DNA of 64,000 nucleotides from Rhizobium esperanzae (GTDB lineage Bacteria; Pseudomonadota; Alphaproteobacteria; Rhizobiales; Rhizobiaceae): NCBI RefSeq assembly GCF_014197615.1, contig NZ_JACIFY010000024.1, positions 21,724 to 85,723 on the forward strand, given 5' to 3'. Both the position numbers and the translations under genes were made by a program. Below are positions 42,377 through 52,014 of the stretch, in pieces. The first letter of the stretch is position 1. Each line of letters begins with the position of its first letter. The notes beneath the pieces are model-generated. The model saw only the letters and a list, made by a program, of their open reading frames with translations. It was not told where the DNA came from and made no database searches.

Positions 42377-43414
42377 ATGAACAAGTCAGTGGGGCCGGGG
42401 CGCACGGCCAGGCGCGGCGCGCAGGTGAAATTGAGCGATGTGGCGAAGAAGGTGGGCGTCAGCCCCATCACCATTTCGCGCGCGCTTCGCAATCCCGGGA
42501 TCGTCTCGGAAGATCTGCGCGAGGTGATCCTGCGCATGGTCGACGAGATGGGCTATATGCCCAATCTTGCCGCCCGGGCGCTGGCCGGCCGCCACAACGG
42601 CGTCATCGGCGTCATCACGCCCGCCTTGCATCAATCCGGCTTCACCAATGTGATGGTCGGGATCGAGGATCGCTTTCGCGACACCGAATTCACCGTGCAA
42701 TATTCCAATACGCTGCGTCACACGGAGGGGGAGGCGGGGCTGCTCAAATCCTTCCTGACGCAGAAGCCGGCGGGTGTCATCATCGCCGGAGCCGAATCCT
42801 ATTGCGATCTTCTGCCGCTGATCGAAAGTGCCGTCTGTCCCATGGCCCATATTGCCGATCTGAGCCAGGAGCCGCAAAGGCTGGTCGTCGGCCTCGATCA
42901 TTATTCGGCAGGCACCGGGCCTACCCGTTTTCTGTTGTCGAGAGGCTATAGGAGGATCGCGTTCATGGGCCGCGGCGCCGATGTCCGCTCGCGCCGCCGT
43001 ATCGAAGGTTATGAGGCTGTGATGCGGGAAGCCGGGTGTTTCGATCCCGATCTCATCATCGGCGGGGATGCGGCCAGCCGCACCGGCCTCGGCCGGGACC
43101 TGTTCGCCCAACTGTTGCAGCGTGTGCCCGATGTCGATGCCGTCTTTGCCCAGAGTGATGAAATGGCGCTCGGCGTGCTCATCGAATGCAAGGAACGCGG
43201 CATCCGCGTGCCGGAGGATCTCGGCATCTGCGGCTTCAACGATCTGGAATTCTCCGCCTTTACCGAACCGTCGCTGACGACGGTGCACATCCCGCGCTAC
43301 GAGATCGGCTACCGCGTCGCCGGCATGCTGCTGCGCGCCGTCCGCGACGAACCGCCTGATGAGGACAAGGCCGACCTGGGCTTTACCATTATTCCGCGGG
43401 GCTCGACGCGATAA
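42377..43414 (+). CDS. LacI-family transcriptional regulator (GntR-like)
   Basis: 345 residues. The N-terminal HTH is VKLSDVAKKVGVSPITISRA followed by LRNPGIVSEDLREVI and the hinge MPNLAARALAGRHNGVIGVI. The periplasmic-binding-like domain has GVIIAGAESYCDLLPLIE, CGFNDLEFSAFTEPSLTTVH and IPRYEIGYRVAGMLLR. It probably binds a sugar or sugar acid. Adjacent genes do not reveal the regulon, because the next gene is convergent. It starts at ATG 42377 after GAGGGGC. Confidence 0.86.
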   Translation: MNKSVGPGRTARRGAQVKLSDVAKKVGVSPITISRALRNPGIVSEDLREVILRMVDEMGYMPNLAARALAGRHNGVIGVITPALHQSGFTNVMVGIEDRFRDTEFTVQYSNTLRHTEGEAGLLKSFLTQKPAGVIIAGAESYCDLLPLIESAVCPMAHIADLSQEPQRLVVGLDHYSAGTGPTRFLLSRGYRRIAFMGRGADVRSRRRIEGYEAVMREAGCFDPDLIIGGDAASRTGLGRDLFAQLLQRVPDVDAVFAQSDEMALGVLIECKERGIRVPEDLGICGFNDLEFSAFTEPSLTTVHIPRYEIGYRVAGMLLRAVRDEPPDEDKADLGFTIIPRGSTR

Positions 43415-43450
43415 TCTAATGCGCGTCGCGCGGATCGGAAGCGTTGGCGA

Positions 43451-44422
43451 TCAAGGTATCAGCAGGATACTGCCCGCCGCGCGCCCGGATTCCATCTCTT
43501 CGTGCGCCTTCCCAACGTCGGCCAAACGGTATTCGGCACCGATTTGCGAGACGATCCCCGTTTCCATCGCCCGGATGGCAGCGAGAGCAGCCTCGCGATA
43601 CTGTCCGACGTCAGCGCACCAGGCCATGATGCTCGGATGGCAGAGCGCCTTGCCCGGGCGAAGTTCCTCGACAGGCACGGGTGGAATGGCGCCGGCGGCC
43701 TGACCGATGGTGACAGCCATGCCGAATGGGCGGACAGAGCGAATGCTCTTGAGAAGCGTCTCGCCGCCTATCCCGTCATAGGCGACGTCGACGCCGAGCC
43801 CGTTCGTCAACCGCTTCACGTCCGCAACGATATCGGCGCCGCGTCCAACGATCAGATGATCGGCTCCACAAGATGCGGCGAGAGCTGCTTTTTCGGAGGA
43901 ACCGACCGTTCCGATCACCGTGGCTTCGAGCGATTTGGCCCAGCGAACCAGGATGCTGCCGAGCCCGCCGGCGGCCGCATGGATCAGAACGTGGTGTCCT
44001 GCACGCACATTATAGGTCTTCTTCAGCAGCATGTAGGCGGTCATGCCTTTGAGCAGCGAACTCGCTGCCGTTTTTGCCGAAATGGCATCGGGCAGCTTGA
44101 TCACCCTTTCAGCGGCGATGTTTCGCGTGGTGCGATAGGCGCCGACCGGAGGTCCGGCATAGGCGACGCGATCACCTTTCTCGAACATGGAGACGCCGGG
44201 GCCGACGTCCTCGACGATGCCAGCCGCCTCGGCGCCGATCACCGAGGGGTAGGACGGCATCGGGTAGAGACCTTTTCGGTGATAAATGTCGAGGAAGTTC
44301 GTTCCGATCGCCTCATGACGGATTCGGATCTCGCCATGGCCGGGATCCTCACACTGGTGCTGCTCGACATGGAACCGGGTGATGTCACCGGGGGCGTTCA
44401 GCCATATGATCTGGTCAGTCAT
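43451..44422 (-). CDS. NADPH:quinone oxidoreductase family (QOR)
   Basis: 323 residues from ATG 44422, with AAGGAG upstream. It is a zinc-free MDR member: IGTNFLDIYHRKGLYPMPSY, PSVIGAEAAGIVEDVGPGV, and the cofactor motif HAAAGGLGSILVRWAKSLEA. The end is typical of the family (GKAHEEMESGRAAGSILLIP). It reduces quinones with NADPH in one-electron fashion. It is divergent from a LysR regulator 71 bp away, which is likely its activator. Confidence 0.86.
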   Translation of the reverse strand: MTDQIIWLNAPGDITRFHVEQHQCEDPGHGEIRIRHEAIGTNFLDIYHRKGLYPMPSYPSVIGAEAAGIVEDVGPGVSMFEKGDRVAYAGPPVGAYRTTRNIAAERVIKLPDAISAKTAASSLLKGMTAYMLLKKTYNVRAGHHVLIHAAAGGLGSILVRWAKSLEATVIGTVGSSEKAALAASCGADHLIVGRGADIVADVKRLTNGLGVDVAYDGIGGETLLKSIRSVRPFGMAVTIGQAAGAIPPVPVEELRPGKALCHPSIMAWCADVGQYREAALAAIRAMETGIVSQIGAEYRLADVGKAHEEMESGRAAGSILLIP

Positions 44423-44451
44423 CGCTCGTGTTCTCCTTGGATGGGACAAAC

Positions 44452-44465
44452 TAAGCGATGGCTTA
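44452..44465. promoter_or_regulatory. Candidate operator between quinone reductase and LysR
   Basis: TAAGC-GATG-GCTTA is a perfect inverted repeat in the 71-bp divergent gap. LysR proteins bind such sites at divergent promoters. Confidence 0.4.
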
Positions 44466-44493
44466 ATGAGTGAAAATTCCCTATTGCTGCACA

Positions 44494-45360
44494 ATGATTG
44501 GGAAAGATTTCACAAAGCTCGACTGGGACGACCTTCGGCATTTCCTGGCCCTCGCGCAATCGGGAACGTTGCTTGGCGCAGCAAAACAGCTCGGTGTCGA
44601 ACATGCGACCGTCAGTCGGCGCGTTTCGTCGCTCGAAGCCGGTCTCGGACGCAAACTCGTGGACCGCCGCGGACGCCGCATCATCTTGACTTCGGACGGA
44701 GAGCAGGTTGCCAGGCACGCGGCTCTCGTCGCCGTCCAGACGGCTGCCATCGAGCAGCTTGGTCGCAGCAGCGCCACGGAATTGCGCGGCCATGTCAGGA
44801 TCAGCGCACCTCCCGCACTCTCAAGCGTGCTGCTCGCAAAACCGATCGCAGCCGTCAGGCGAGACCATCCCGGCGTCGAGATCACGCTTGTCGGAGAAAA
44901 GCGCCTCGCCTCCCTGAACAGGCGCGAGGCGGATGTCGCCGTGCGAATGTCGCGTCCGGAGGAGGGAGATTACGCTATCGCCAAGCTCGGCGAGACAAGC
45001 TTTCATCTCTACGCATCGAAGGCCTATCTCGAAACGGTTCCGCCGTCGGACTGGACCTTCATCGGTTACGACGAAACCATGAACGCCTCGCCGCAACAAT
45101 TGCGGCTGGCCGAACTGGCCGCCGGCCGGCCGATCGCCGTGAGGTCGTCCGTTCTGGAGTTTCAGGCCGCAGCGGCAAGCCTTGGTGCAGGTGTCGTCAT
45201 GCTCCCCGATTTCGCCGTCGCGGAGTCCAGCGGTCTCCAGCGCATTGAAACCGATCAGCCGTTGACAAGAGAGGTCTGGCTGGTTGTCCACGCCGATATC
45301 AAAGACGTGCCCTCCGTCCGCGTCGTCGTCGATGCGCTGAAAAACGCTCTGGGGAGATAG
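44494..45360 (+). CDS. LysR-family transcriptional regulator
   Basis: 288 residues from ATG 44494; a GTG at 44470 is possible and no Shine-Dalgarno decides. The HTH reads DDLRHFLALAQSGTLLGAAK, then QLGVEHATVSRRVSSLEAGL. The effector domain begins VRISAPPALSSVLLAKPIAA. Such regulators commonly control an adjacent divergent oxidoreductase, here the quinone reductase. The inducer is not known. It ends 22 bp before the convergent penicillin-binding protein gene. Confidence 0.85.
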   Translation: MIGKDFTKLDWDDLRHFLALAQSGTLLGAAKQLGVEHATVSRRVSSLEAGLGRKLVDRRGRRIILTSDGEQVARHAALVAVQTAAIEQLGRSSATELRGHVRISAPPALSSVLLAKPIAAVRRDHPGVEITLVGEKRLASLNRREADVAVRMSRPEEGDYAIAKLGETSFHLYASKAYLETVPPSDWTFIGYDETMNASPQQLRLAELAAGRPIAVRSSVLEFQAAAASLGAGVVMLPDFAVAESSGLQRIETDQPLTREVWLVVHADIKDVPSVRVVVDALKNALGR

Positions 45361-45382
45361 TCCCGGCCTCCGCGGAACCGCC

Positions 45383-47671
45383 TCACTTTTCGCAAAGCCG
45401 CCGGCCGCCGGAATAGGGTTGATAGGTACAGTCGGATGGGCGGAAGGATCGGTAACTGCGCGAGCAGGCGCTGATGTTGCAGGACTGTGGCGCGCCTTGA
45501 CCATCGACGGCTTCTTCACTCGATCGCACTCCGCTCAGCGTCGGCTCGACCGTCGCTTCGCGGACGAAGTCCCGCCAGATATGGGCCGGCAGGGCGCCCC
45601 CCGTCACCCCCTTCATCGGCGCGTCATCGTCATTGCCAACCCAGACGCCGACGACGAGGGCATCGGTGAAACCGACGAACCAGGCATCCCGATTGTTCTG
45701 GCTGGTGCCGGTCTTGCCGGCCGCAAAGGTGCCGGGATCGGCGCCCCGTCCAGTGCCGCGCTCGACCACCAGCTGCAGGAGCCCAAGGAGATCGGACTGG
45801 TAGGGCGAGAGATCGACACTCGGCTTCGATTGTGCGCCAACGCGGAAGGTTTTGGGCTGCCCTGCCGCTTGGAAATCGATGATGCCCCAGGGCTTGACAG
45901 GTGCCCTGCCGAGCTGGACGGACGCATAGGCGCTGGTGAGATTAAGCAGATTGACTTCGGAGGTGCCGAGCGCCAAAGACGGCGTGTTCGCCAGTGGCGC
46001 ATCGATGCCGAGTTCGCGCGCTGCGGCAATCACATTGTCCAGGCCGACCTCTTGGGCAAGCGTCACCGACGCGGCATTGAGCGATCGCGCGAACGCCTCG
46101 GCAAGCGTGACCCAACCGTGATAATTGCCGCCGGAATTTTCCGGCGACCAGCCATCGATGTCGATCGGCGCGTCCAGCACCTGGTCGGACAAGGTGAGCC
46201 CGGCCTTCAAGGCTGCGTAATAGACGAAAAGCTTGAAGGTGGAACCTGGCTGGCGCATCGCAGTGACGGCGCGGTTGAACTGGCTGGCCTTGTAGTCGCG
46301 CCCGCCAACCATCGCAACGACCGCGCCGTCCGGCGTCATCGCAACCAAAGCGGCCTGCGATGCTCCCACTGTTTTTCCTTCGCCGTCCAAGGACCTCGTC
46401 ACGATCCTTTCGGCGATTTGCTGCAACTGCGGCACCAGCGTGGTGCGCACCGCCGTCGAGCCTGGCGAGGCGCCGGCGATTTCGCTCGCCTGCGGCGAAA
46501 TCCAGTCTGCAAACCAGCTTCCGGAGCGCGGCGTCGGCGTCGTCGGGTGCAGCCTGGCAAAGCTCGTCTTGGCCTCAGTCGCCTGTGGTTCGGTGATCTT
46601 GCCATTGGCCGTCATCGCGTCGAGAACGACCATGGTGCGCTGCCGGGCGCCGTCGAAATTGTCGATCGGGTTCCATTGGCTCGGCGCCCGCAGCAACCCC
46701 GCCAGCATCGCCGACTCCGGCAGGTTGAGGGCGCCGATATCCTTGTTGAAATAGATGCGCGCGGCGGCAGGCATGCCGGTCGCGCCCGCGCCAAGATAGA
46801 CGCTGTTGAGATAGCGCGTCAGGATTTCATGCTTGCCGAGCTTCCACTCCAGCCAGACGGCGATGACAAGCTCCTGAATCTTTCGTTTTATCGTTCGGTC
46901 GCTGTCGAGATATTGCAGCTTGATGAGCTGCTGGGTGATGGTGCTGCCGCCCTCCACCACCGAGCCGGCCTCCAGGTTGCGCAGAAACGCCCTGCCGATG
47001 CCCCTCGGATCGACGCCGAAATGGTCCATGAACCGGCGGTCCTCGATCGAAAGCACGGCATCGATCAGTTGGGGCGGAAACTGGTCGTATCGCGCATATG
47101 GTCCTTGATAAGGCCCCTGTCTGACCAAAGGCGCGCCGTCGGCGGTTTCCAGCACCACGACCGGCTTCAGCGTTCCATCCCGGATTTCGCTCCAGGGCAC
47201 ATCCTTCAGTGCCCACACCAGCACGCTGGTGACGAGGAGGCAGGCAAGCAACACCGAGCCCAGAGCGAATTTCCGCCAGCCCGCCAGAAGCGGCCGGCGC
47301 TGGCGACTTTCACCCTCGGTACGCCGATCGCGGATTCTGCGTCCGGCTCTGGCCAGAGCAGTGGTCATCCACCGAGTTGGCGCTGACGTGGCTGCCAGCC
47401 GCCTCCGCAGCTTCCGCCTTAGAACCGAAGCGGCTGTCCTGGTCTTTGCCAACGCCGAACTTGCCTGCAAATCGTGACGCAGCGCACGCAACAGATTGCT
47501 CGCGGCCCGTCTGGTCTGGCCGAAAGATCCTTGGGGCAGTTGCGAGGCGTCGGCTTGGCTGATGTCTGGCGAAGCCGAGGCTGCGGCTTGTGGCGCCGAA
47601 TCGACTGTCTGATTAGGACCCGAGCTCGAGCTGCCAACGCTTTCACTTGAGGATTCGGGGGGATTGGGCAT
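45383..47671 (-). CDS. Class A penicillin-binding protein (PBP1A family)
   Basis: 762 residues. A 130-residue Ser/Ala/Arg-rich cytoplasmic tail precedes a membrane anchor (FALGSVLLACLLVTSVLVWA). The GT51 glycosyltransferase has IEDRRFMDHFGVDPRGIGRA and GGSTITQQLIK. The transpeptidase has the SxxK motif RQPGSTFKLF, SLN in FARSLNAASV and KTGTSQNNRDAWFVGF. It polymerises and crosslinks peptidoglycan. The C-terminus is Cys-containing (SCNISACSRSYRSFRPSDCT), which may form disulphides in the periplasm. The long N-terminal tail is a rhizobial peculiarity. Confidence 0.88.
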   Translation of the reverse strand: MPNPPESSSESVGSSSSGPNQTVDSAPQAAASASPDISQADASQLPQGSFGQTRRAASNLLRALRHDLQASSALAKTRTAASVLRRKLRRRLAATSAPTRWMTTALARAGRRIRDRRTEGESRQRRPLLAGWRKFALGSVLLACLLVTSVLVWALKDVPWSEIRDGTLKPVVVLETADGAPLVRQGPYQGPYARYDQFPPQLIDAVLSIEDRRFMDHFGVDPRGIGRAFLRNLEAGSVVEGGSTITQQLIKLQYLDSDRTIKRKIQELVIAVWLEWKLGKHEILTRYLNSVYLGAGATGMPAAARIYFNKDIGALNLPESAMLAGLLRAPSQWNPIDNFDGARQRTMVVLDAMTANGKITEPQATEAKTSFARLHPTTPTPRSGSWFADWISPQASEIAGASPGSTAVRTTLVPQLQQIAERIVTRSLDGEGKTVGASQAALVAMTPDGAVVAMVGGRDYKASQFNRAVTAMRQPGSTFKLFVYYAALKAGLTLSDQVLDAPIDIDGWSPENSGGNYHGWVTLAEAFARSLNAASVTLAQEVGLDNVIAAARELGIDAPLANTPSLALGTSEVNLLNLTSAYASVQLGRAPVKPWGIIDFQAAGQPKTFRVGAQSKPSVDLSPYQSDLLGLLQLVVERGTGRGADPGTFAAGKTGTSQNNRDAWFVGFTDALVVGVWVGNDDDAPMKGVTGGALPAHIWRDFVREATVEPTLSGVRSSEEAVDGQGAPQSCNISACSRSYRSFRPSDCTYQPYSGGRRLCEK

Positions 47672-47840
47672 CGTTTTCCGCTAAAAAGCCAACGCAGCAT
47701 GACCTTTATAGCCGGGTGACGCCGCGTGTTCTACCGCAAAAGGCCGAACGATTCCCGTTTCCGTCTGGCCGCCGGAAGCAGACAGGAAGCTCATTTCGCA
47801 ACGTAGTCCTGGGGGCCGGTCCTGCCGGCCCCAGATCCAA

Positions 47841-49337
47841 TCAGATATCGCTGGCGGCACTCGACCAGAGGTCGGCGGCTTCGGCTGCCGTCATGCGCCG
47901 TACCTCGGCCTCATGGCTGCGGCTGGCGAAGAGTTCGCTTGCCATGATCTGTTCGGCAAGATCGGCCGGCAGCGAGAGGATGACGCGGCCTTCGCCATTG
48001 TGCAGGCCGCCGAGTTCGGTGCGCTTGCCGGTCACCATGCCGCCGGCGACCGTGTTGTTGGTCTCCGGATCGATCAGGATGAAGGAGCCGGACTGCCGGT
48101 TCTGCTCATAGGGATCGAAGATCGCCGCTTCGTCGAAGACGAGCCGGACTTTGCCGATGGCGTTCATGTAGAGCCGCTGGGCGACGTTCCATGTGCCGGT
48201 CTTCAGTTCCAGCTGGCTGAGCGGCTGCACCTGGACGCGCTGGCGGCGCGAACCGCTCTTCAGCCAGTAGCGCTTGCCGGGCTCGATGCCCTCGGGCTGG
48301 AGCGCGACGATCTGTGCGTCGAAGGCAAGGCCGACCTGCGGCTGGGCGTCGATCGAGACGATCATGTCGCCGCGCGCCACATCGACCTGGCGGTCGAGCA
48401 CCAGCGTGATCGCATCACCGGCAACCGCGGCATTGCGCACGAGATCGAAGGTGACGATCTTGGAGACATTGGCGACCATGCCGGACGGCAGGATCATGAC
48501 GCTGTCGCCGGGCTTGACCGAGCCGCCGGCAACCGTGCCCTGATAGCCGCGGAAGCTTTCGCCCGGACGCGAGACGCGCTGCACCGACAGGCGGAAGCCG
48601 ACCGTCTGCGACGAGCGAACGGTCGCAAGCTCCAGCGTCTCCACCAGCGTCGGGCCGGTGTACCAGGGCATGGGGCCTTGACCGGAATAAACGACGTTTT
48701 CGCCCTTCAGCGCCGACATCGGGATGGCGGTGATCTGCTTGACGCCGAGCGACAGCGCAAATTCCCGGAATTCGTGGCTGATCTTGTCGAAGCCGGCGCG
48801 ATCATAGCCCGTCAGGTCGATCTTGTTGACGGCGAGCACGAACTGCTTGATGCCGAGCAGCGACGCGATCGTCGCGTGGCGGCGCGTCTGTTCCAGAATG
48901 CCGAAGCGCGCATCGACGAGCAGGATGGCGAGATCGGCGGTCGAGGCGCCGGTCGCCATGTTGCGGGTATATTGCTCGTGGCCGGGCGTGTCGGCGACGA
49001 TGAAGGAGCGCTTGTCGGTCGAGAAATAGCGATAGGCGACATCGATGGTGATGCCCTGTTCGCGCTCGGCCTGCAGGCCGTCGAGCAAGAGCGCAAAGTC
49101 GGGCAGGCCGAGATCGTTCTGCTTGCCGGTGGAATCGCGCTGCAGCGTGGCGGCCTGGTCTTCCTTGACCGCCTTGGTATCCCAGAGCAGGCGGCCGATC
49201 AGCGTCGACTTGCCGTCATCGACGCTGCCGCAGGTGATCAGGCGCAGCGGGCGCGAGTCGCGCTGGGCCTTCAGCGGCTCGGCGGCGGGCAGGGTGGCGA
49301 CGGTTGCGGCCGAGACGGCGGTTTGGACTACGGTCAT
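47841..49337 (-). CDS. cysN: Sulfate adenylyltransferase subunit 1
   Basis: 498 residues from ATG 49337, one base after the cysD stop; a start at 49355 overlapping cysD is the alternative. GTPase motifs: CGSVDDGKSTLIGRLLW, DTPGHEQYTRNMATGAST and NKIDLTGYD. EF-Tu-like domains follow. There is no C-terminal APS kinase domain, unlike NodQ-type fusions. With CysD it makes APS from sulfate and ATP, driven by GTP hydrolysis. It is the last gene of cysH-cysD-cysN. Confidence 0.95.
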   Translation of the reverse strand: MTVVQTAVSAATVATLPAAEPLKAQRDSRPLRLITCGSVDDGKSTLIGRLLWDTKAVKEDQAATLQRDSTGKQNDLGLPDFALLLDGLQAEREQGITIDVAYRYFSTDKRSFIVADTPGHEQYTRNMATGASTADLAILLVDARFGILEQTRRHATIASLLGIKQFVLAVNKIDLTGYDRAGFDKISHEFREFALSLGVKQITAIPMSALKGENVVYSGQGPMPWYTGPTLVETLELATVRSSQTVGFRLSVQRVSRPGESFRGYQGTVAGGSVKPGDSVMILPSGMVANVSKIVTFDLVRNAAVAGDAITLVLDRQVDVARGDMIVSIDAQPQVGLAFDAQIVALQPEGIEPGKRYWLKSGSRRQRVQVQPLSQLELKTGTWNVAQRLYMNAIGKVRLVFDEAAIFDPYEQNRQSGSFILIDPETNNTVAGGMVTGKRTELGGLHNGEGRVILSLPADLAEQIMASELFASRSHEAEVRRMTAAEAADLWSSAASDI

Positions 49338-49338
49338 C

Positions 49339-50292
49339 TCAGAAATATCCTTCACGCTTCTTCTTTTCCATGGAGCCGGACTGGTCGCGGTCGATGGCGC
49401 GGCCCTGGCGTTCGGACACCGTTGCGATTTCGAGTTCGGCGATCACCTCTTCGAGGGTGGTGGCCTGGGAGCGGATGGCGCCGGTCAGCGGGAAATCGCC
49501 GAGCGTGCGGAAGCGGATCATGCCTTCCTGGCGCACTTCGCCGGGCAGCAATTCCAGGCGCGGATCCTCGGCCAGGATCATCATGCCGTCGCGCTCCACG
49601 AACGGCCGCTTCCTGGCGTAATAGAGCGGCACCAGCGGAATGTCCTCGGCCTGGATGTAGCGCCAGATATCGACTTCGGTCCAGTTCGACAGCGGGAAGG
49701 CGCGCACGCTCTCGCCTTTGCGGATCATGCCGTTATAGACGTTCCAGAGTTCCGGCCGCTGGTTGCGCGGATCCCAGCGATGATCGGGGGTGCGGAAGGA
49801 ATAGATGCGCTCCTTGGCGCGGCTCGCTTCCTCGTCGCGACGCGCGCCGCCGAAAGCTGCGTCGAACTGGCCGGCATCGAGCGCCTGGCGCAGGCCCTCG
49901 GTCTTCATGATGTCGGTGAAGGCGGCCGAACCATGGGTAAAGGGCGTGATGTTTTCCGCCGCGCCGCGCGGATTGATGTGCTCGATCAGGTCGAGATCGT
50001 ACTTCTTCGCGGTCTCGTCGCGGAAGGCGATCATCTCGCGGAATTTCCAGCCGGTATTCACATGTAAGAGCGGGAAGGGCACGCGGCCGGGATAGAAGGC
50101 CTTGCGCGCCAGGTGCAGCAGCACCGAGGAATCCTTGCCGATCGAATAGAGCATGACGGGACGCTCGAATTCGGCCGCGACCTCGCGAAAGATATGGATG
50201 GATTCGTTTTCCAGCGCCTTCAGATGCGGGTCGAGCGGCGCCTTGGCGCTCTGGGGATTGCTGAGTTCCGTATCCGGACGGCTATCGGGCAT
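49339..50292 (-). CDS. cysD: Sulfate adenylyltransferase subunit 2
   Basis: 317 residues of the PP-loop ATP pyrophosphatase type: VMLYSIGKDSSVLLHLARKA carries the SxGKDS loop. FPLLHVNTGWKFREMIAFRD, RDEEASRAKERIYSFR and FPLSNWTEVDIWRYIQAEDI are conserved parts. It forms the catalytic subunit of ATP sulfurylase. The stop is followed at once by the cysN start, so the two are coupled. A 114-bp gap separates it from cysH upstream. Confidence 0.95.
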   Translation of the reverse strand: MPDSRPDTELSNPQSAKAPLDPHLKALENESIHIFREVAAEFERPVMLYSIGKDSSVLLHLARKAFYPGRVPFPLLHVNTGWKFREMIAFRDETAKKYDLDLIEHINPRGAAENITPFTHGSAAFTDIMKTEGLRQALDAGQFDAAFGGARRDEEASRAKERIYSFRTPDHRWDPRNQRPELWNVYNGMIRKGESVRAFPLSNWTEVDIWRYIQAEDIPLVPLYYARKRPFVERDGMMILAEDPRLELLPGEVRQEGMIRFRTLGDFPLTGAIRSQATTLEEVIAELEIATVSERQGRAIDRDQSGSMEKKKREGYF

Positions 50293-50314
50293 GTCTTACT
50301 CCAGGCTGTCGGTC

Positions 50315-50334
50315 GTTTGCGGCGGCCCGCAAAC
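50315..50334. promoter_or_regulatory. Hairpin between cysH and cysD
   Basis: GTTTGCGG and CCGCAAAC pair perfectly around CGGC in the 114-bp gap. It has no T-run on the minus strand, so a processing or stability role is more likely than termination. Confidence 0.4.
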
Positions 50335-50406
50335 AATTCCTTGATGTTGGCTTTCCCAAGGCAGCGACGGTCGCCGCGCCTTGAATTGGGATAGCCGTGA
50401 AGTTGA

Positions 50407-51147
50407 TTATACCGCGGCGACCGCCGCAGCCTCTTCGGCGACATGCAGGCCGCATTCGCGCGTCTCGTCCTGCTCCCACCACCAGCGGCCGGCGCGTTCC
50501 GGCTCGCCGGGTTTGATCGCCCGCGTGCAGGGCTCGCAGCCGATCGAGGGATAGCCGCGGCCATGCAGCGGGTTGACCGGCACACCGTTTGCGGCAACGA
50601 AGGCCTTGATCGCCTCGAGATCCCAATCGGCGAGCGGATTGACCTTCAACAGGTGCCGTTCGGCGTCGTATTCGGCAAAGGGCGTTTCGGCGCGGTTGGC
50701 CGATTGGCCGCGGCGCAGGCCGGTGATCCAGATCGTGGCACCTTCGAGCGCGCGCGCAAGCGGCTTCAGCTTGCGCACGCCGCAACAGGCGTGCCGGGCC
50801 TCGACGCTCTCGTAGAAACCGTTGAGGCCGTATTGCGCCGCATAGGCGTCGATATCGGCCTTTTCAGGCTCATAGCGCTGGATCTTGATGTCGTACTGGC
50901 TTTCCGTCTCTTCGATCAGCGCCAGCGTCTCGGCAAACAGCCGACCGGTCTGCAGCGTCGCGACATCGATGGGCAGGCGATGAGTGCCGATCTCGGCGGT
51001 GATCACCTGGTCCTCGATGCCGAGCGAAGTGGTGAACACCACGCGGCCGCCGAGGCCCGAGACCAGCGACAGGCGTGCGGCCAGGTCGAGACCCGCCAGC
51101 CTGTCATTCAGTGCCTCGGCTTCGGCAATCGAATTGATAACAGTCAT
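50407..51147 (-). CDS. cysH: Adenylyl-sulfate (APS) reductase, thioredoxin-dependent
   Basis: 246 residues. The PP-loop-like start is VVFTTSLGIEDQVITAEIG. The paired cysteines in ARHACCGVRKLKPL and in IGCEPCTRA are the [4Fe-4S] ligands that mark the APS-reducing type, in agreement with rhizobia using APS directly. The C-terminal ECGLH contains the catalytic Cys. It reduces APS to sulfite. It heads the operon with cysD and cysN, and its promoter is overlapped by a palindrome. Confidence 0.93.
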   Translation of the reverse strand: MTVINSIAEAEALNDRLAGLDLAARLSLVSGLGGRVVFTTSLGIEDQVITAEIGTHRLPIDVATLQTGRLFAETLALIEETESQYDIKIQRYEPEKADIDAYAAQYGLNGFYESVEARHACCGVRKLKPLARALEGATIWITGLRRGQSANRAETPFAEYDAERHLLKVNPLADWDLEAIKAFVAANGVPVNPLHGRGYPSIGCEPCTRAIKPGEPERAGRWWWEQDETRECGLHVAEEAAAVAAV

Positions 51148-51313
51148 GAGATTCCTGTCCTTTGTTGACCGGAGTATCGCAGTTCAATCCAGGATCGGAC
51201 AGAAAAAGGGATTTCGAAAGCTGCGGCCGGAGGAGCAAATATCTCTCCTAAGCTGCCGCAATGCAAAAAAACAGCCGCCCGAGAATAAAAATCCCCGCGA
51301 ACAGCCTGTATGT

Positions 51314-51348
51314 CTACAAAAATAGTAGAGTTACACGCAGCCTGTCAA
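51314..51348 (-). promoter_or_regulatory. Predicted cysH promoter with overlapping operator
   Basis: On the minus strand TTGACA (51348-51343) and CTATTT (51325-51320) are 17 bp apart. The palindrome CTACAAAAATAGTAG (51314-51328, arms CTAC/GTAG) covers the -10 box. A regulator binding there would block RNA polymerase. The leader to the cysH ATG would be about 165 bases. Confidence 0.55.
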
Positions 51349-51567
51349 TCCGAAATCTGAAGTGATGCCGAAAAAGGTGCGAAACGGACCATTTTGGCGT
51401 AGATTGCCGAACGTTGGCCGAGGGTGAAAAACAAGGCCAAAATGCTTGTTCCTCAAGGCCTTTCCCGGCGCGTTCAAATTCCGTTCATGCTGGTTGTGCC
51501 ATAGAGGCGAAAGTACTTCCGTAGCGGTGCGGAGAATCGCGCCGCCTGTGTGTGTCGATGGTCTGAG

Positions 51568-52014
51568 ATGATTACGCAAAAGGCGAAATATGCGCTGCGG
51601 GCGCTGACGGCTCTGGCTGATGCCGATGCCGACGAACCGGTGATGATTTCCGATATCGCGGCGCAGCAGAAGATCCCGAAGAAGTTCCTCGAACAGATCC
51701 TGCTCGACCTGAAACATCACGGCATCGTCGTCAGCCGCCGCGGCAAGCAGGGCGGTTATCTCTTGCTCAAACCGGCCCATACCATCACCTTCGGCGAGAT
51801 CCTGCGCATCGTCGACGGCCCGATCGCGCCGCTGCCCTGCCTGTCGATCACCGCCTATCGCCGGTGCGACGATTGCGACGGCGAACAGAACTGCCAGATC
51901 CGCCACGTCTTCGCCAAGGTGGCCGACGCCACCCGCAAGGTGCTGTTCTCCACAACCATCGCCGACGCCGCCCAGCCCACCCACAGCGCCGAAGTCACCC
52001 GGCTGCTGGCCTGA
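51568..52014 (+). CDS. Rrf2-family transcriptional regulator
   Basis: 148 residues from ATG 51568. The winged HTH is typical: ITQKAKYALRALTALADADA, ISDIAAQQKIPKKFLEQILL, and wing VVSRRGKQGGYLLLKPAHTI. Later CLSITAYRRCDDCDGEQNCQ contains four Cys, with C-x2-C-x5-C, which could bind an Fe-S cluster as in IscR. Other Rrf2 members (CymR) sense sulfur status. It is divergent from cysH, so it may control sulfate assimilation. Confidence 0.85.
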   Translation: MITQKAKYALRALTALADADADEPVMISDIAAQQKIPKKFLEQILLDLKHHGIVVSRRGKQGGYLLLKPAHTITFGEILRIVDGPIAPLPCLSITAYRRCDDCDGEQNCQIRHVFAKVADATRKVLFSTTIADAAQPTHSAEVTRLLA

